Source: Massilia sp. IC2-477 (GTDB lineage: Bacteria > Pseudomonadota > Gammaproteobacteria > Burkholderiales > Burkholderiaceae_D). Taken from it: a stretch of DNA of 64,000 bases. The notes under the pieces are model-generated. The model worked only from the letters and a program-made list of their open reading frames with translations. It had not been told where the DNA came from and did not search any database. Position numbers and translations under genes: made by a program. Shown piece by piece: positions 1-8,563 of this stretch; the stretch's first letter is position 1, and the number at the start of each line of letters is the position of its first letter. The DNA lies in NCBI RefSeq assembly GCF_020707265.1, contig NZ_JAJFEQ010000001.1:62001-126000 (forward strand). The letters are read 5' to 3'.

Positions 1-393
1 ACCTATGAAGCGATGTGGAAGGGCATCCGCGCCGTGCGTCCCGGCGCCCGGCTGGGCGACGTCGGCCATGCGATCGAGCGCCATGCGCGCAAGCATGGCT
101 ACTCCATCGTCCGGGAATACTGCGGCCACGGCATCGGCCGCGAGATGCACGAAGCGCCGCAGGTGCTGCACTGGGGGCGGCCCCGGACCGGCCTGGTGCT
201 GCGCGAAGGCATGGCCTTCACCATCGAGCCGATGCTCAACCAGGGACGCCATGCCGTACGTACCGAAGACGATGGCTGGACGGTGGTCACCGTCGACGGG
301 CAACTGTCGGCCCAGTTCGAACACACGGTCGCCGTGACGCGCAGCGGCGTCAAGGTGCTGACCTTGCGGCCCGGGGAAACGGTGCCGGCTTGA
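1..393 (+). CDS. map: Type I methionine aminopeptidase, C-terminal part (partial at window edge)
   Basis: The reading frame is open from base 1, so the N-terminal half lies outside the window; about 130 of the usual 260-270 residues are present. The enzyme removes the initiator methionine from nascent proteins using a dinuclear metal centre. Three metal ligands of the pita-bread fold can be seen, numbered from base 1: His43 in CGHGIGREMHE (His171 of E. coli MAP), Glu76 in FTIEPM (Glu204) and Glu107 in AQFEHTV (Glu235). The TGA stop sits in the loop of a 10-bp inverted repeat (381-403). The gene converges on a TerC-family gene. The family assignment is secure; whether this is the main or a second map copy cannot be decided here. 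Confidence 0.93.
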   Translation, partial: TYEAMWKGIRAVRPGARLGDVGHAIERHARKHGYSIVREYCGHGIGREMHEAPQVLHWGRPRTGLVLREGMAFTIEPMLNQGRHAVRTEDDGWTVVTVDGQLSAQFEHTVAVTRSGVKVLTLRPGETVPA

Positions 394-403
394 AGCCGGC
401 ACC
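381..403. terminator. Inverted repeat between convergent map and terC-like gene (weak terminator candidate)
   Basis: GGTGCCGGCT and AGCCGGCACC form a 10-bp stem around a 3-nt loop that is the map stop codon TGA. No T-run follows on either strand, so intrinsic termination is uncertain. It is the only structure between the two convergent genes. Confidence 0.35.
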
Positions 404-411
404 GTCCCCTG

Positions 412-1167
412 TCAGATCCGCGGCGGCAAGGCCTTGCGCTTGGCGCGGGCACGGATATTGAGGCCCTCCACCACCAGCGAGAAAGCCATGGCCGCGTAGA
501 TGTAGCCTTTCGGGATGTCGGCCTCGAAGGCTTCCGCCGTGAGCGCCATGCCGACCATCACCAGGAAGGCCAGGGCCAGTACTTTCACCGAGGGATGGCG
601 GTCGACGAATTCGCCGATCGGCTTGGCCGCCACCAGCATCACCAGCACGGAAAAGATCACGGCCGCCACCATGACGGCGATGTGGTCCACCATGCCGACC
701 GCGGTGATGACCGAATCGAGCGAGAACACGATGTCGATCACGGCGATCTGGCCGATGATGCTCCAGAACAGCTTGTTGGTCGCCGCGGCCGCGGCGGCAG
801 TGCCGGCCACGTCCTGCGGCCCGGCCGCGTCCTTGGCTTCCACCTCCACGAAGATCTCGTGCGAGGCCTTGTAGAGCAGGAACAGGCCGCCGAACAGCAG
901 CACCAGGTCGCGTCCGCTGATGCCCTGGCCGAACACATTGAAGAGATCTGCCGTCAAGCCCATCACCCAGCTCAGCGAGAACAGCAGCAGCAGGCGCGAC
1001 ACCATGGCGAAGCCCAGGCCCAGGCGCCTTGCCTTGTCCCGCATTTCCGGCGGGAGGCGGCCGACGAGAATCGAAATGAAGATGATGTTGTCGACCCCGA
1101 GGACGATCTCGAGGGCGCTCAGCATCAGGAAGGCAATCCAGACGTTCGGGTCGGCCAGCAGTTCCAT
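412..1167 (-). CDS. TerC family integral membrane protein (YoaE/YkoY-like)
   Basis: A 251-residue protein with six to seven hydrophobic segments. Two internally repeated acidic membrane motifs characterise TerC: LEIVLGVDNIIF (Asp26) and IDIVFSLDSVITAVG (Asp145, Asp151). Members are linked to tellurite resistance and, more recently, to metal (especially manganese) handling during protein export. The substrate cannot be read from this sequence. An Ala/Gly-rich loop around residues 113-130 separates the two halves. The ATG at 1167 begins MELLADPNVWIAF, a typical family start. A distant relative (DUF475) is encoded at 7512-8558. No yybP-ykoY riboswitch is seen in the 86 bp upstream. Confidence 0.88.
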   Translation of the reverse strand: MELLADPNVWIAFLMLSALEIVLGVDNIIFISILVGRLPPEMRDKARRLGLGFAMVSRLLLLFSLSWVMGLTADLFNVFGQGISGRDLVLLFGGLFLLYKASHEIFVEVEAKDAAGPQDVAGTAAAAAATNKLFWSIIGQIAVIDIVFSLDSVITAVGMVDHIAVMVAAVIFSVLVMLVAAKPIGEFVDRHPSVKVLALAFLVMVGMALTAEAFEADIPKGYIYAAMAFSLVVEGLNIRARAKRKALPPRI

Positions 1168-1253
1168 TATCGCTCCCTTGTGAAAAACGCCATGGTAGCA
1201 GCCTGCGGCCTGGTGACGTTTTCGTCTGTGAGTGCTGGATCGGCCCGTGCGCT

Positions 1254-1832
1254 CTAAGCGGCTGGAACGAGGTTGAACGCCAAGCCGGTCATGCCGCCTG
1301 ACAGCAAGCCGACAACGACTTCTTGTCGCGTATGACGGCCAAGGACGAGACGCGACCAGGACACGGCCAATGCGAGAAGCAGGACAACGGTAGTGCTGGC
1401 CATATCAGGCCAAAGTAAAGCTGCTGCGAATATCGCAAAACTCGCATGGAGCGACACCTTTAGCCGATCGCGGCATAACCAGGCGAGTACGATCAGCAGG
1501 CCACAACAGGCGGTGCCCAGGACCATGCGGAGAGGCTGACCAGCTACCCACAGCACTGCTGCCACTCCGAGAAACAGCAGCAACAGGACCGTATGCAGCT
1601 GGCGGCGCTCTCGTGGCACGGATGCATCGACATGTCGCCAATGTCCGCTCCGTACCTGAATCCAGCTGTAGGTGACCACGCTGACACCCAGGAAGAGAGA
1701 GACAAGGATGAGCAGTGGAAGCGCAGGTTTGGATCCACTCTTCGTCAAGACACTCAATATGGCTGCGACCGGGGTGAGCAAAGCCGGGTGGCAGATGAGC
1801 GAAAGCGTCCGTGCAACAAGTGTCCGTCTCAT
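1254..1832 (-). CDS. PAP2-like integral membrane protein
   Basis: A 192-residue protein with about five or six membrane segments. The C-terminal half carries degenerate PAP2 phosphatase motifs: Ser127-Leu-His129 in the place of PSGH, and SR(160-161)-x5-His167-x3-Glu171-VVVG in the place of SRxxxxxHxxxD. The acid after the last His is Glu, not the usual Asp, and the first motif (KxxxxxxRP) is reduced to DASVPRERR (69-77). This is a diverged membrane phosphatase branch whose activity on lipid phosphates is uncertain. It lies 15 bp upstream of nothing on its own strand and is followed by no partner, so context gives no function. The fold assignment is moderately confident. Confidence 0.65.
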   Translation of the reverse strand: MRRTLVARTLSLICHPALLTPVAAILSVLTKSGSKPALPLLILVSLFLGVSVVTYSWIQVRSGHWRHVDASVPRERRQLHTVLLLLFLGVAAVLWVAGQPLRMVLGTACCGLLIVLAWLCRDRLKVSLHASFAIFAAALLWPDMASTTVVLLLALAVSWSRLVLGRHTRQEVVVGLLSGGMTGLAFNLVPAA

Positions 1833-1847
1833 GCAGTCTGCCGAGAA

Positions 1848-2270
1848 TCAGGCCGGCAAGGCGGCAATGATCCGGGCCGCGATCTGGCGCAGCTGCTCGA
1901 CATCCGCCGCTACAGCCGCATGCGGCTTGAGCACGGCCGCCTGTTCGCGCGGGATGACATGGAAGTGCACATGCGGCACAGTCTGGCCCGCTGCACTGCC
2001 ATTGAGCTGGGCGACCATGACCCCCGGCGCCCCCATGGCGGCCTTCACCGCCGTCGCCACCTTTTTGGTGGTGCGGATGCAGGCAGCCGCCGCCTCGTCG
2101 GACAAGCCGAACAGCTCGGCCGCCGGCTCCTTCGGCAACACAAGCACGTGACCTTCCGCCTGCGGCATGATGTCCATGATGGCGAGCGTCAGCTCGTCTT
2201 CGTAGACCTTCACGCAAGGCAGCTCGCCGCGCAGGATGCGTGCGAACGGGTTGTTGTTGTCGTAGTCCAT
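1848..2270 (-). CDS. HIT family nucleotide hydrolase/transferase
   Basis: A 140-residue single-domain protein with the histidine triad HVHFHVIP (His100, His102, His104), where the central His is the nucleophile that is transiently nucleotidylated. The upstream NGSAAGQTVPH stretch (90-100) forms the phosphate-binding loop. HIT proteins of this size cleave AMP from AMP-lysine, ADP-ribose-like or dinucleotide substrates; the physiological substrate is unknown. The ATG at 2270 gives MDYDNNNPFARILRGELP, a standard HIT N-terminus. It is 9 bp downstream of the small membrane protein gene at 2280 and probably co-transcribed with it. Confidence 0.9.
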   Translation of the reverse strand: MDYDNNNPFARILRGELPCVKVYEDELTLAIMDIMPQAEGHVLVLPKEPAAELFGLSDEAAAACIRTTKKVATAVKAAMGAPGVMVAQLNGSAAGQTVPHVHFHVIPREQAAVLKPHAAVAADVEQLRQIAARIIAALPA

Positions 2271-2279
2271 GGGTCGTCC

Positions 2280-2495
2280 TTATGTGCGCTCGTCCGGCCA
2301 GCACATCACGCTCAGCATCAGGGCAAAGAACAGCCAGAAGATGACCACGCTGACGATGCCGCCGGCGATGTAGAAAGCGGTCGGAAACGCGAGGCCGCTC
2401 AGCAGCGAAAAGCACTTGATGGCCGCGCTGGAGAAGCTCAGGGCGAAAGCGTAGAACGCCAGCTGGACGCGGAGGGGAAAATGGATGATCTTCAC
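2280..2495 (-). CDS. Small membrane protein, function unknown
   Basis: A 71-residue protein with two clear hydrophobic helices (about residues 10-32 and 38-63) and short charged ends. I do not recognise a family. It lies just upstream of the HIT gene on the same strand with a 9-bp gap, which supports translation as the first gene of a two-gene unit. The start at 2495 (MKIIHFPLRVQLAFYAF) is the only good candidate. Confidence 0.6.
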   Translation of the reverse strand: MKIIHFPLRVQLAFYAFALSFSSAAIKCFSLLSGLAFPTAFYIAGGIVSVVIFWLFFALMLSVMCWPDERT

Positions 2496-2583
2496 AGGTG
2501 CTGTAACAAGCGAAAACGGACCGGAAGTTCAGGATAGCACGCGCAGGCGCCCGAAAATGAGCACATTGTCACGCCGGGCAGCT

Positions 2584-4149
2584 TCAGCCGGCCGTGCCCG
2601 GCCCCAGCACGCTGCGCAGCCGCTCGAAGTCGATCGGCTTGGTCAGGTGATGGTCGAAACCGGCGTCGAAGGCGCGCTGACGGTCCTTTTCCTGGCCCCA
2701 GCCGGTGGCCGCGATCAGGCGCATCTTGCGGCCGGTCTCGGTTTCGCGCAGGCGCCGCGCCAGCTCGTAGCCGTTCAGGTCGGGCAGGCCGATGTCGAGC
2801 AGGGCGACTTCCGGTGCGAATTCCTGCGCGAGTTCCAGCGCCGCGCTGGCGCTATGGGCGGCGCGCACTTCGCAGCCGAACAGCTCCAGCGCCATCAGCA
2901 GCATCTCGGCGGCGTCGGCATTGTCGTCCACCACCAGGATGCGCGCCGGGGGCGGCGTCGGCGCCGCGGTCGGTTCCGGCAGCGCTGCGTCGAATAGCAA
3001 GGGCAGGCGCACCGTGAAGCAGCTGCCCTTGCCTTCGCCCTCGCTGGCGGCGGCGATATGCCCGCCGTGCAGCTCGACGATGCCGCGCACCAGCGACAGC
3101 CCGATGCCCAGGCCGCCGCGCGAGCGCTCCAGGGCCGGCTCCAGCTGCGAGAACATGTCGAATACCGTTTGCAGGGCCTGCGGCGGCAGGCCGATGCCGT
3201 TGTCGCGCACCGCCAGCACCGCTTCGCCGTCCTCGATGGCGAGCGTGAGCGCGATGCGGCCGCCGTCCGGCGTGTACTTGGCGGCATTGGTCAGCAGGTT
3301 GACCAGCACCTGGTTGATGCGCGTCGGGTCGGCGTCGACCAGCACCGGCTGCGGCGGCAGCTCGACCTCGAGCCGGTGGTGGGCCTGTTCCATCAGGCCG
3401 GCGGTGTCGCACACGGCGGCACGGGCCAGCGCCGTCAGGTCGAGCGGCTCGCGCCGCAGTTCCATCTTGTCCTGGGTGATGCGCGAGACTTCCATCAGGT
3501 CGTCCACCAGGTGGGTCAGGTGGTGCAGCTGGCGGTCGAACACCGACAGCAGGCGCGCGTGGCCGCCGCCATCGGCCGGCAGGTGGCGCATCACCTCCAG
3601 CGCGCTGCGCAGCGGCGCCAGCGGGTTGCGCAGCTCGTGCGACAGCGTGGCCAGGAATTCGTCCTTGCGCCGGTCGGCCGCCGACAGCGCGGCGTTCAGC
3701 GACTGCAGCTGCAGTTCGGCGCCGCGGCGCGCTTCCAGCGCTTCCTCGGCGGCGCGGCGCGCGTTGCGCAGCTCGCGCTCGTAGGACTGGCGTTCGGTGG
3801 CCATGAACAGGGCCCACTGGTCGCGCACCTGGCCGTCCACGATGCGGCGCACGATATTCACCAGCATCGGCAGGCGGGTGCCGTCGCGGTGGCGCAGGTC
3901 GATCTGCAGTTCCGCCACCGAGCCGCGCACCTGCAGCAGCGGTACGCAATGCGTGTGGTGGAACAGGCGCGCACCCACGGTCATCAGGTCCTGGATGCGC
4001 ACGATGCCGGCCAGCTCGGACAATTGAAAGCCGAGCCAGCCGCAGGCGGTGCCGTTGGCGCGCAGCAGCAGGCCGTCGGCGTCGGCCAGCAGCAGGCCGC
4101 AAGGGGCGTCATCGTACAGCGCGTCGGCGGGGATCGCGGCGCTATCCAT
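2584..4149 (-). CDS. PAS-histidine kinase-receiver hybrid sensor
   Basis: A 521-residue cytoplasmic protein without membrane segments. It has an N-terminal PAS domain (about 10-120), a coiled coil (120-160), a HisKA domain with phospho-acceptor His171 in FLATLSHELRNP, a HATPase with N-box (Asn284/Asn288), G1 DNGIG (316-320) and G2 GGLGIG (345-350), and a C-terminal receiver with acidic pair Asp408/Asp409, phospho-acceptor Asp452 and Lys504. All catalytic residues are intact. It starts 3 bp after the RsbQ-like hydrolase gene, so the two are almost certainly translated together. In Bacillus, RsbQ delivers or makes the signal for the PAS domain of RsbP; the same pairing is inferred here with a kinase in place of the phosphatase. 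Confidence 0.9.
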   Translation of the reverse strand: MDSAAIPADALYDDAPCGLLLADADGLLLRANGTACGWLGFQLSELAGIVRIQDLMTVGARLFHHTHCVPLLQVRGSVAELQIDLRHRDGTRLPMLVNIVRRIVDGQVRDQWALFMATERQSYERELRNARRAAEEALEARRGAELQLQSLNAALSAADRRKDEFLATLSHELRNPLAPLRSALEVMRHLPADGGGHARLLSVFDRQLHHLTHLVDDLMEVSRITQDKMELRREPLDLTALARAAVCDTAGLMEQAHHRLEVELPPQPVLVDADPTRINQVLVNLLTNAAKYTPDGGRIALTLAIEDGEAVLAVRDNGIGLPPQALQTVFDMFSQLEPALERSRGGLGIGLSLVRGIVELHGGHIAAASEGEGKGSCFTVRLPLLFDAALPEPTAAPTPPPARILVVDDNADAAEMLLMALELFGCEVRAAHSASAALELAQEFAPEVALLDIGLPDLNGYELARRLRETETGRKMRLIAATGWGQEKDRQRAFDAGFDHHLTKPIDFERLRSVLGPGTAG

Positions 4150-4152
4150 GTT

Positions 4153-4956
4153 TCAGTCCAGGGTGGCGGCCAGGAACGCGTCGATCGCGCGCGTGCTGGC
4201 GGTGGGGGCGCTCATGTGCGGGCAGTGCCCGATGTTGTCGATCACATGGAGCTCGCAACGGGGCAGGTGACGGGCCAGGAAGTCGCCCGCGCTGCGCGGT
4301 GCGATCAGGTCCTCGCTGCATTGCAGGACCAGGGCCGGCGTCGTGGATGCCGGCACGTCGGCGCGGTGGTCGGACAGGAAGGTGACGCGCGCGAAGTGCT
4401 TGGCGATGTCGGGATCGTTGCGGCAGAAGCTGTCGGCGAGCTCCTCGCGCAGGGTGGGGCGGTTGGGCGCGCCCATGATGGCGGGCGCCAGGCTGCTCGA
4501 CCAGCCGAGGTAGTTCGCTTCCATCGTCTCGAGCAGTTCGTCGATGTCCTCGCGTTCGAAGCCGCCCACGTAACCGGGATGATTGATGTAGCAGGCGGAT
4601 GGCGCCACCATGACCTGGGCAAGGAAACGCTCGGGAGCCTTGATGGTGGCCAGCATGCCGATCATCGCGCTCACCGAATGGCCGACCAGGATCACCGGGC
4701 CGGTGGCGCAGGTGTCGAGGATCTGGAGCAGGTCGTCCGCGTACCCATGGAGGGTGGCATAGCGCGCGTGGTCATAGGCGGAGAGATCGGAGCGGCCGCT
4801 GCCGACCAGGTCGTAGGTGATGACGCGGTAGCGCTCGCCGAAGGCGGGGGCCAGGTAGCGCCACATGGTCTGGTCGCAGCCGAAGCCGTGGGAGAACACC
4901 ATGGTGGCCCCGCCGTTGCCGCTGACATGGACGTTGTTGCGGACTTGCACGGACAT
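4153..4956 (-). CDS. RsbQ/KAI2-like alpha/beta hydrolase
   Basis: A 267-residue alpha/beta hydrolase of almost exactly RsbQ length (269 in B. subtilis). The triad falls at the family positions: Ser94 in VGHSVSAM, Asp216 in CSEDLIAP and His244 in NIGHCPHMS. The N-terminus (NNVHVSGNGGATMVFSHGFGCDQTMW) has the RsbQ/KAI2 hallmark oxyanion region HGFGCDQ. This family includes plant karrikin and strigolactone receptors and B. subtilis RsbQ, which activates a PAS-domain partner. The next gene, 3 bp downstream, encodes a PAS histidine kinase. The ligand or substrate is unknown. The start ATG at 4956 has GGAG-like sequence upstream (gaggagc on the coding strand). Confidence 0.9.
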   Translation of the reverse strand: MSVQVRNNVHVSGNGGATMVFSHGFGCDQTMWRYLAPAFGERYRVITYDLVGSGRSDLSAYDHARYATLHGYADDLLQILDTCATGPVILVGHSVSAMIGMLATIKAPERFLAQVMVAPSACYINHPGYVGGFEREDIDELLETMEANYLGWSSSLAPAIMGAPNRPTLREELADSFCRNDPDIAKHFARVTFLSDHRADVPASTTPALVLQCSEDLIAPRSAGDFLARHLPRCELHVIDNIGHCPHMSAPTASTRAIDAFLAATLD

Positions 4957-5063
4957 CTGCGCTCCTCGTGGTTGCTACCGCTGGGGAATCACGTCAATCC
5001 GCAGTATGCTCTATGAATATTGCAAACGCAACAACTTTGTGAGAACTTGATGCTGGAAACGTT

Positions 5064-6410
5064 TCAGTCGTGCTCGTCGTCCGCATCGATGCGTTCCAGC
5101 TTCGGGTAGACCTTCACCAGCAGGATGCGCGGTCCGTTCATCTTTTTCACTACCACGTCGAACTGCGGGAAGTCGATGCGCTGTCCCTGCTTGGGAATAT
5201 CGCCCAGCTTGGCCATCAGGAGCCCGCCCACCGATTCGACGTCGTCCAGGCCCATCTCTTCGTTGTCGATGTCGATCCCGAGCAGGCGCTCGAGCGAGAA
5301 GATCGGCAGGCTGGCCTTGCCGATATACGTGCCGTCGGGCTGCGACATCCAGTCGTTCTCGTTCATGCGGAACTCGTCGCGGATCTCGCCGACCATCGCG
5401 CCCAGCAGGTTGTCGAGCGTGATGAAGCCGACCGGGCGCTTGCCCTTTTCGCCGATCAGGGCGAAGTGCGGGGCGCCGCTGCGGAAGCGCCGGAAGATGT
5501 CCTGGGCCGGCGTGCGCGCCGAGATCGTCTCCACGGGGCGCAGGTGCTGGGTCAGATCAAGGATGGTGCGGCCGGCCTGCTGGGCGAAGAACAGGTCCTT
5601 CAGGTGGATCACGCCCAGCACTTCCTCGCCTTCCTCGTCGAAGTAGGGGTAGCGCGAGAAGCGGTTGCGGCGCACCGTCTCCATGTTTTCTTCCAGCGTG
5701 CGGCTGGCGTACAGCGCGCTCACCTCGTTGATCGGCCGCATCAGGTCGGAGACCGCCAGCTGGCTGAAGTCGAGCGACTGGGCCAGGATGTTGCGCTCGT
5801 CGTTGGTGAATTTTTCGCCCGGCGTGTTGGTGTTGCTGCGCAGGATCAGCTTCAGCTCGTCGGTGGAGTAGTGGGTCTCGTGGCTGCCGCTGCCGGCCAG
5901 GCCGGCGACGCGCAGCACCATGTTGGCACTGGCGTTGAGCAGGGCGATCGCCGGGTACATGGCCCAGTAAAAGGCGTACAGCGGGATCGCGCACCACAGC
6001 GCCACCACTTCCGGAATGCGGATCGCCAGCGACTTCGGCGCCAGCTCGCCGACCACGATGTGCAGGAAGGAGATCACCGAGAACGCGACCACGAAGGACA
6101 CGCCGTGGATCAGTTCGGGCGAGGTCACGCCCAGCATGGCGAAGACGGGTTCGAGCAGGCTGGCGAAGGCCGGTTCGCCAACCCAGCCCAGGCCCAGCGA
6201 AGCGAGGGTGATGCCGAGCTGGCAGGCGGAGAGGTAGGCGTCGAGCTTGTCGTGGACCTTGCCGAGGATGCGTCCGCGCAGGCCGGAGGTCTTGGCGATG
6301 GCGCGAACGCGGGTCTTGCGCAACGTGACGATGCTGAATTCAGCCGCCACGTAGAAGCCGTTCAGCGCCACCAGGAACAGGGCGAGAACGACGAATAAAA
6401 AGTTTTCCAT
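5064..6410 (-). CDS. CNNM/HlyC-CorC family membrane protein with CBS pair
   Basis: A 448-residue protein. The N-terminal DUF21/CNNM membrane domain has four helices (about 1-200) with the family start MENFLFVVLALFLVALNGFYVAAEFS. A tandem CBS (Bateman) module follows (about 205-330, from MRPINEVSALY), then a C-terminal CorC_HlyC domain. Relatives act in magnesium or cobalt homeostasis; the old name hemolysin is misleading. I chose ATG 6410; an in-frame TTG at 6437 would add nine residues but lacks a ribosome binding site and departs from the family N-terminus. No neighbouring gene is clearly co-transcribed. Confidence 0.87.
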   Translation of the reverse strand: MENFLFVVLALFLVALNGFYVAAEFSIVTLRKTRVRAIAKTSGLRGRILGKVHDKLDAYLSACQLGITLASLGLGWVGEPAFASLLEPVFAMLGVTSPELIHGVSFVVAFSVISFLHIVVGELAPKSLAIRIPEVVALWCAIPLYAFYWAMYPAIALLNASANMVLRVAGLAGSGSHETHYSTDELKLILRSNTNTPGEKFTNDERNILAQSLDFSQLAVSDLMRPINEVSALYASRTLEENMETVRRNRFSRYPYFDEEGEEVLGVIHLKDLFFAQQAGRTILDLTQHLRPVETISARTPAQDIFRRFRSGAPHFALIGEKGKRPVGFITLDNLLGAMVGEIRDEFRMNENDWMSQPDGTYIGKASLPIFSLERLLGIDIDNEEMGLDDVESVGGLLMAKLGDIPKQGQRIDFPQFDVVVKKMNGPRILLVKVYPKLERIDADDEHD

Positions 6411-6470
6411 TGAAGCGATTAAGTTAAAAAATGGCAATAGCCGACACCCATTGTACCGCTCATGCCTGCC

Positions 6471-7379
6471 TTATGTGCCAGCGAGGACTCCCTGGTGAAC
6501 CGCGGAGAGGATGGCTTCCACGGCCGGATGCTTGATCTTGCGTTCGTTCGAGATGGCATAGAAGTGTTCGCGCACCTGCGGCACCCGTCCGACCGGCAGC
6601 GCGCCGAACTGCTCCTCGACGTCGTGGACCAGGGCGGAGGGCGCGAAGAACAGGCCGAGCCCGCGCCGCCCGAAGGTGTTGAGCAGGGCGTTGTCCTCGA
6701 ATTCGCCGACCACGTCGGGCCGCACGCCGGAGAGCTCGAACCATTCGTCGATCTTCCCGCGCAGGGCATTATTGCGGGTCGGTAGCAGGAACGGCGCGCC
6801 GTTCAGCGAGCGCGGGAAGTCCCCGCCCCAGTCCTTCACCAGGCTGGGCGCGCCCACCACAATGGTCTCGCTGTCGGAGAGCAGGTGGCTGAACACGCGC
6901 AGGGTGGTGCCGGAGCGCACCGCGCGGTCGGTCAGCACCACGTCCAGCTTGTGCAGGGCCAGGTCGGCCAGCAGTTCCTCGAATTCGCCCTCGTAGCACA
7001 CCAGGCGCACCGGGCGCGGCAGCTGGGTGGCGATTTCCAGCAGGCGGTAGGCGGTCAGCTTGGGCAGCGAGTCCGAAATGCCGACCGTCAGGCGGGTGCG
7101 CGCGCTGTCGGATTCAGCCAGCGCTTCCTGCATCTGTTCCCCCAAAAGGAAGATCTGGTCGGCATAGGACAAGGCAAGGCGGCCTGCCTCGGTTAAATTG
7201 AGGCGCCGCCCCTGCTGGGTGAACAGGGCCTTGCCCATCGACTGTTCCAGCTGGGCCAGCTGGGTGCTGACGGTCTGGATCGCCAGTCCGAGGCGCTCGG
7301 CGGCGCGCGTGATGCTGCCTTCCTTGGCGACCACCCAGAAGTAGTAGAGGTGGCGGAAATTCGGGGGACTATGGTTCAT
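6471..7379 (-). CDS. nhaR: NhaR-like LysR family transcriptional regulator
   Basis: A 302-residue LysR regulator. The N-terminal winged HTH (about 8-65, FRHLYYFWVVAKEGSITRAAERLGLAIQTVSTQLAQLE) is of the NhaR type, followed by a two-lobe effector domain. NhaR of E. coli activates nhaA in response to sodium. Here no nhaA is adjacent; the gene is divergent from a TerC-like DUF475 gene 133 bp away, so that gene is the likely target. I chose ATG 7379 (MNHSPPNFRHLYYFW) because the longer start at 7436 adds a basic tail absent from the family. The shared 132-bp gap contains TTCGAA within a repeated TCTTCG, a possible regulator site. Confidence 0.82.
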   Translation of the reverse strand: MNHSPPNFRHLYYFWVVAKEGSITRAAERLGLAIQTVSTQLAQLEQSMGKALFTQQGRRLNLTEAGRLALSYADQIFLLGEQMQEALAESDSARTRLTVGISDSLPKLTAYRLLEIATQLPRPVRLVCYEGEFEELLADLALHKLDVVLTDRAVRSGTTLRVFSHLLSDSETIVVGAPSLVKDWGGDFPRSLNGAPFLLPTRNNALRGKIDEWFELSGVRPDVVGEFEDNALLNTFGRRGLGLFFAPSALVHDVEEQFGALPVGRVPQVREHFYAISNERKIKHPAVEAILSAVHQGVLAGT

Positions 7380-7511
7380 TGCTTCGGTTTTTATGAAGTA
7401 ATTCTTCGAATATCTTCGCTTTTTTAAGACGCACACAAACTCTACACTGCGTCTGTCGTTTCAACAACAACGAAGTTTTATCGAAAATACTCAACAAGGG
7501 GAAAACCAAAC

Positions 7512-8558
7512 ATGAAGCACTTTACGTGGTCATTTATCGTGACCGCCGTCTGTATGGGCCTGGCAGGCTGGTGGGGGTACGACCATGGCGGCGTCGCCGG
7601 CATGGTCACCGCGCTCGGCGTGACCGCCATCCTGTCGGTCATGGAAGTCTCGCTGTCGTTCGACAATGCGGTGGTGAACGCCTCGGTCCTGAAGGGCTGG
7701 AACGAGTTCTGGCTCAAGCTGTTCCTGGGCCTGGGCATGATCATTGCCGTGTTCGGCATGCGCCTGGTATTCCCGCTGGTGATCGTCGCGGTAGCGGCCG
7801 ACCTGGGCATGATGGACGTCTGGAACCTGGCGCTGACCAATCCGAAGGAGTTTTCGTCGCACCTGACCAACCACCACGCGGAAGTGGCGGCCTTCGGCGG
7901 CATGTTCCTGCTGCTGGTGTTCCTGAACTTCCTGCTGGATGACGAGAAGGAAGTCCACTGGCTGGGCAACATCGAGCGCAAGCTGGGTTCGCTGGGCAAG
8001 GTGTCCTCGATCTCGGTGCTGGTCGCGCTGGGCGCGCTGCTGTACTCGACCAGCTGGATCGCGGAAGCGCAGAAGATGATCGTGCTGGTCGCCGGCCTAT
8101 GGGGCATCCTGGTGTACATCGGCGTCGACATGATCTCCAGCCTGCTCGAGAAGAGCGAGTCGGACGAGAGCAGCGGCGTGGGCAACATGGTCAAGACCGG
8201 CGGTATCGGCGGCTTCCTGTACCTCGAAGTGCTCGACGCGTCGTTCAGCTTCGACGGCGTGATCGGCGCCTTCGCGATCACCCAGGATGTCGTGATCATC
8301 ATGCTGGGCCTGGCGATCGGTGCGATGTTCGTGCGTTCGATGACGGTCTACCTGGTGCGCCAGGGCACGCTCGACGAATTCGTCTACCTGGAGCACGGCG
8401 CGCACTACGCGATCGGTATCCTGGCTGTGATCATGCTGGTCAGTATGCACATGCACGTGCCGGAGCTGATCACCGGCGGTGTGGGCCTGGCCTTCATCCT
8501 GGCCTCGCTGTGGAGCTCGATCAAGCACAAGCGGAAGCACGCGGCACTGCCTGCGTAA
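7512..8558 (+). CDS. DUF475 / TerC-like integral membrane protein
   Basis: A 348-residue protein with about nine hydrophobic segments. TerC-type acidic motifs are visible: VMEVSLSFDNAVVNASVL near the N-terminus and YLEVLDASFSFDGVIGAFAIT in the second half. This matches the DUF475 branch of the TerC clan, commonly encoded next to TerD-family genes. A good ribosome binding site (aagggga) precedes ATG 7512. It is the first gene of a likely ter-type stress locus with terD, the AIM24 gene and a second terD downstream, although a REP pair in the 234-bp gap may separate transcription units. Function is presumed metal or stress related; the substrate is unknown. Confidence 0.88.
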   Translation: MKHFTWSFIVTAVCMGLAGWWGYDHGGVAGMVTALGVTAILSVMEVSLSFDNAVVNASVLKGWNEFWLKLFLGLGMIIAVFGMRLVFPLVIVAVAADLGMMDVWNLALTNPKEFSSHLTNHHAEVAAFGGMFLLLVFLNFLLDDEKEVHWLGNIERKLGSLGKVSSISVLVALGALLYSTSWIAEAQKMIVLVAGLWGILVYIGVDMISSLLEKSESDESSGVGNMVKTGGIGGFLYLEVLDASFSFDGVIGAFAITQDVVIIMLGLAIGAMFVRSMTVYLVRQGTLDEFVYLEHGAHYAIGILAVIMLVSMHMHVPELITGGVGLAFILASLWSSIKHKRKHAALPA

Positions 8559-8563
8559 GCAGC

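Noticed and set aside
6411-6437. TTG start adding nine residues to the CNNM protein
   Set aside because: No ribosome binding site, and the family begins MENFLF at ATG 6410.
7380-7511. yybP-ykoY manganese riboswitch upstream of the TerC-like gene
   Set aside because: TerC-family and mntP genes often have one, but none of the conserved loops can be recognised here, nor in the short gaps upstream of 412 or mntP.
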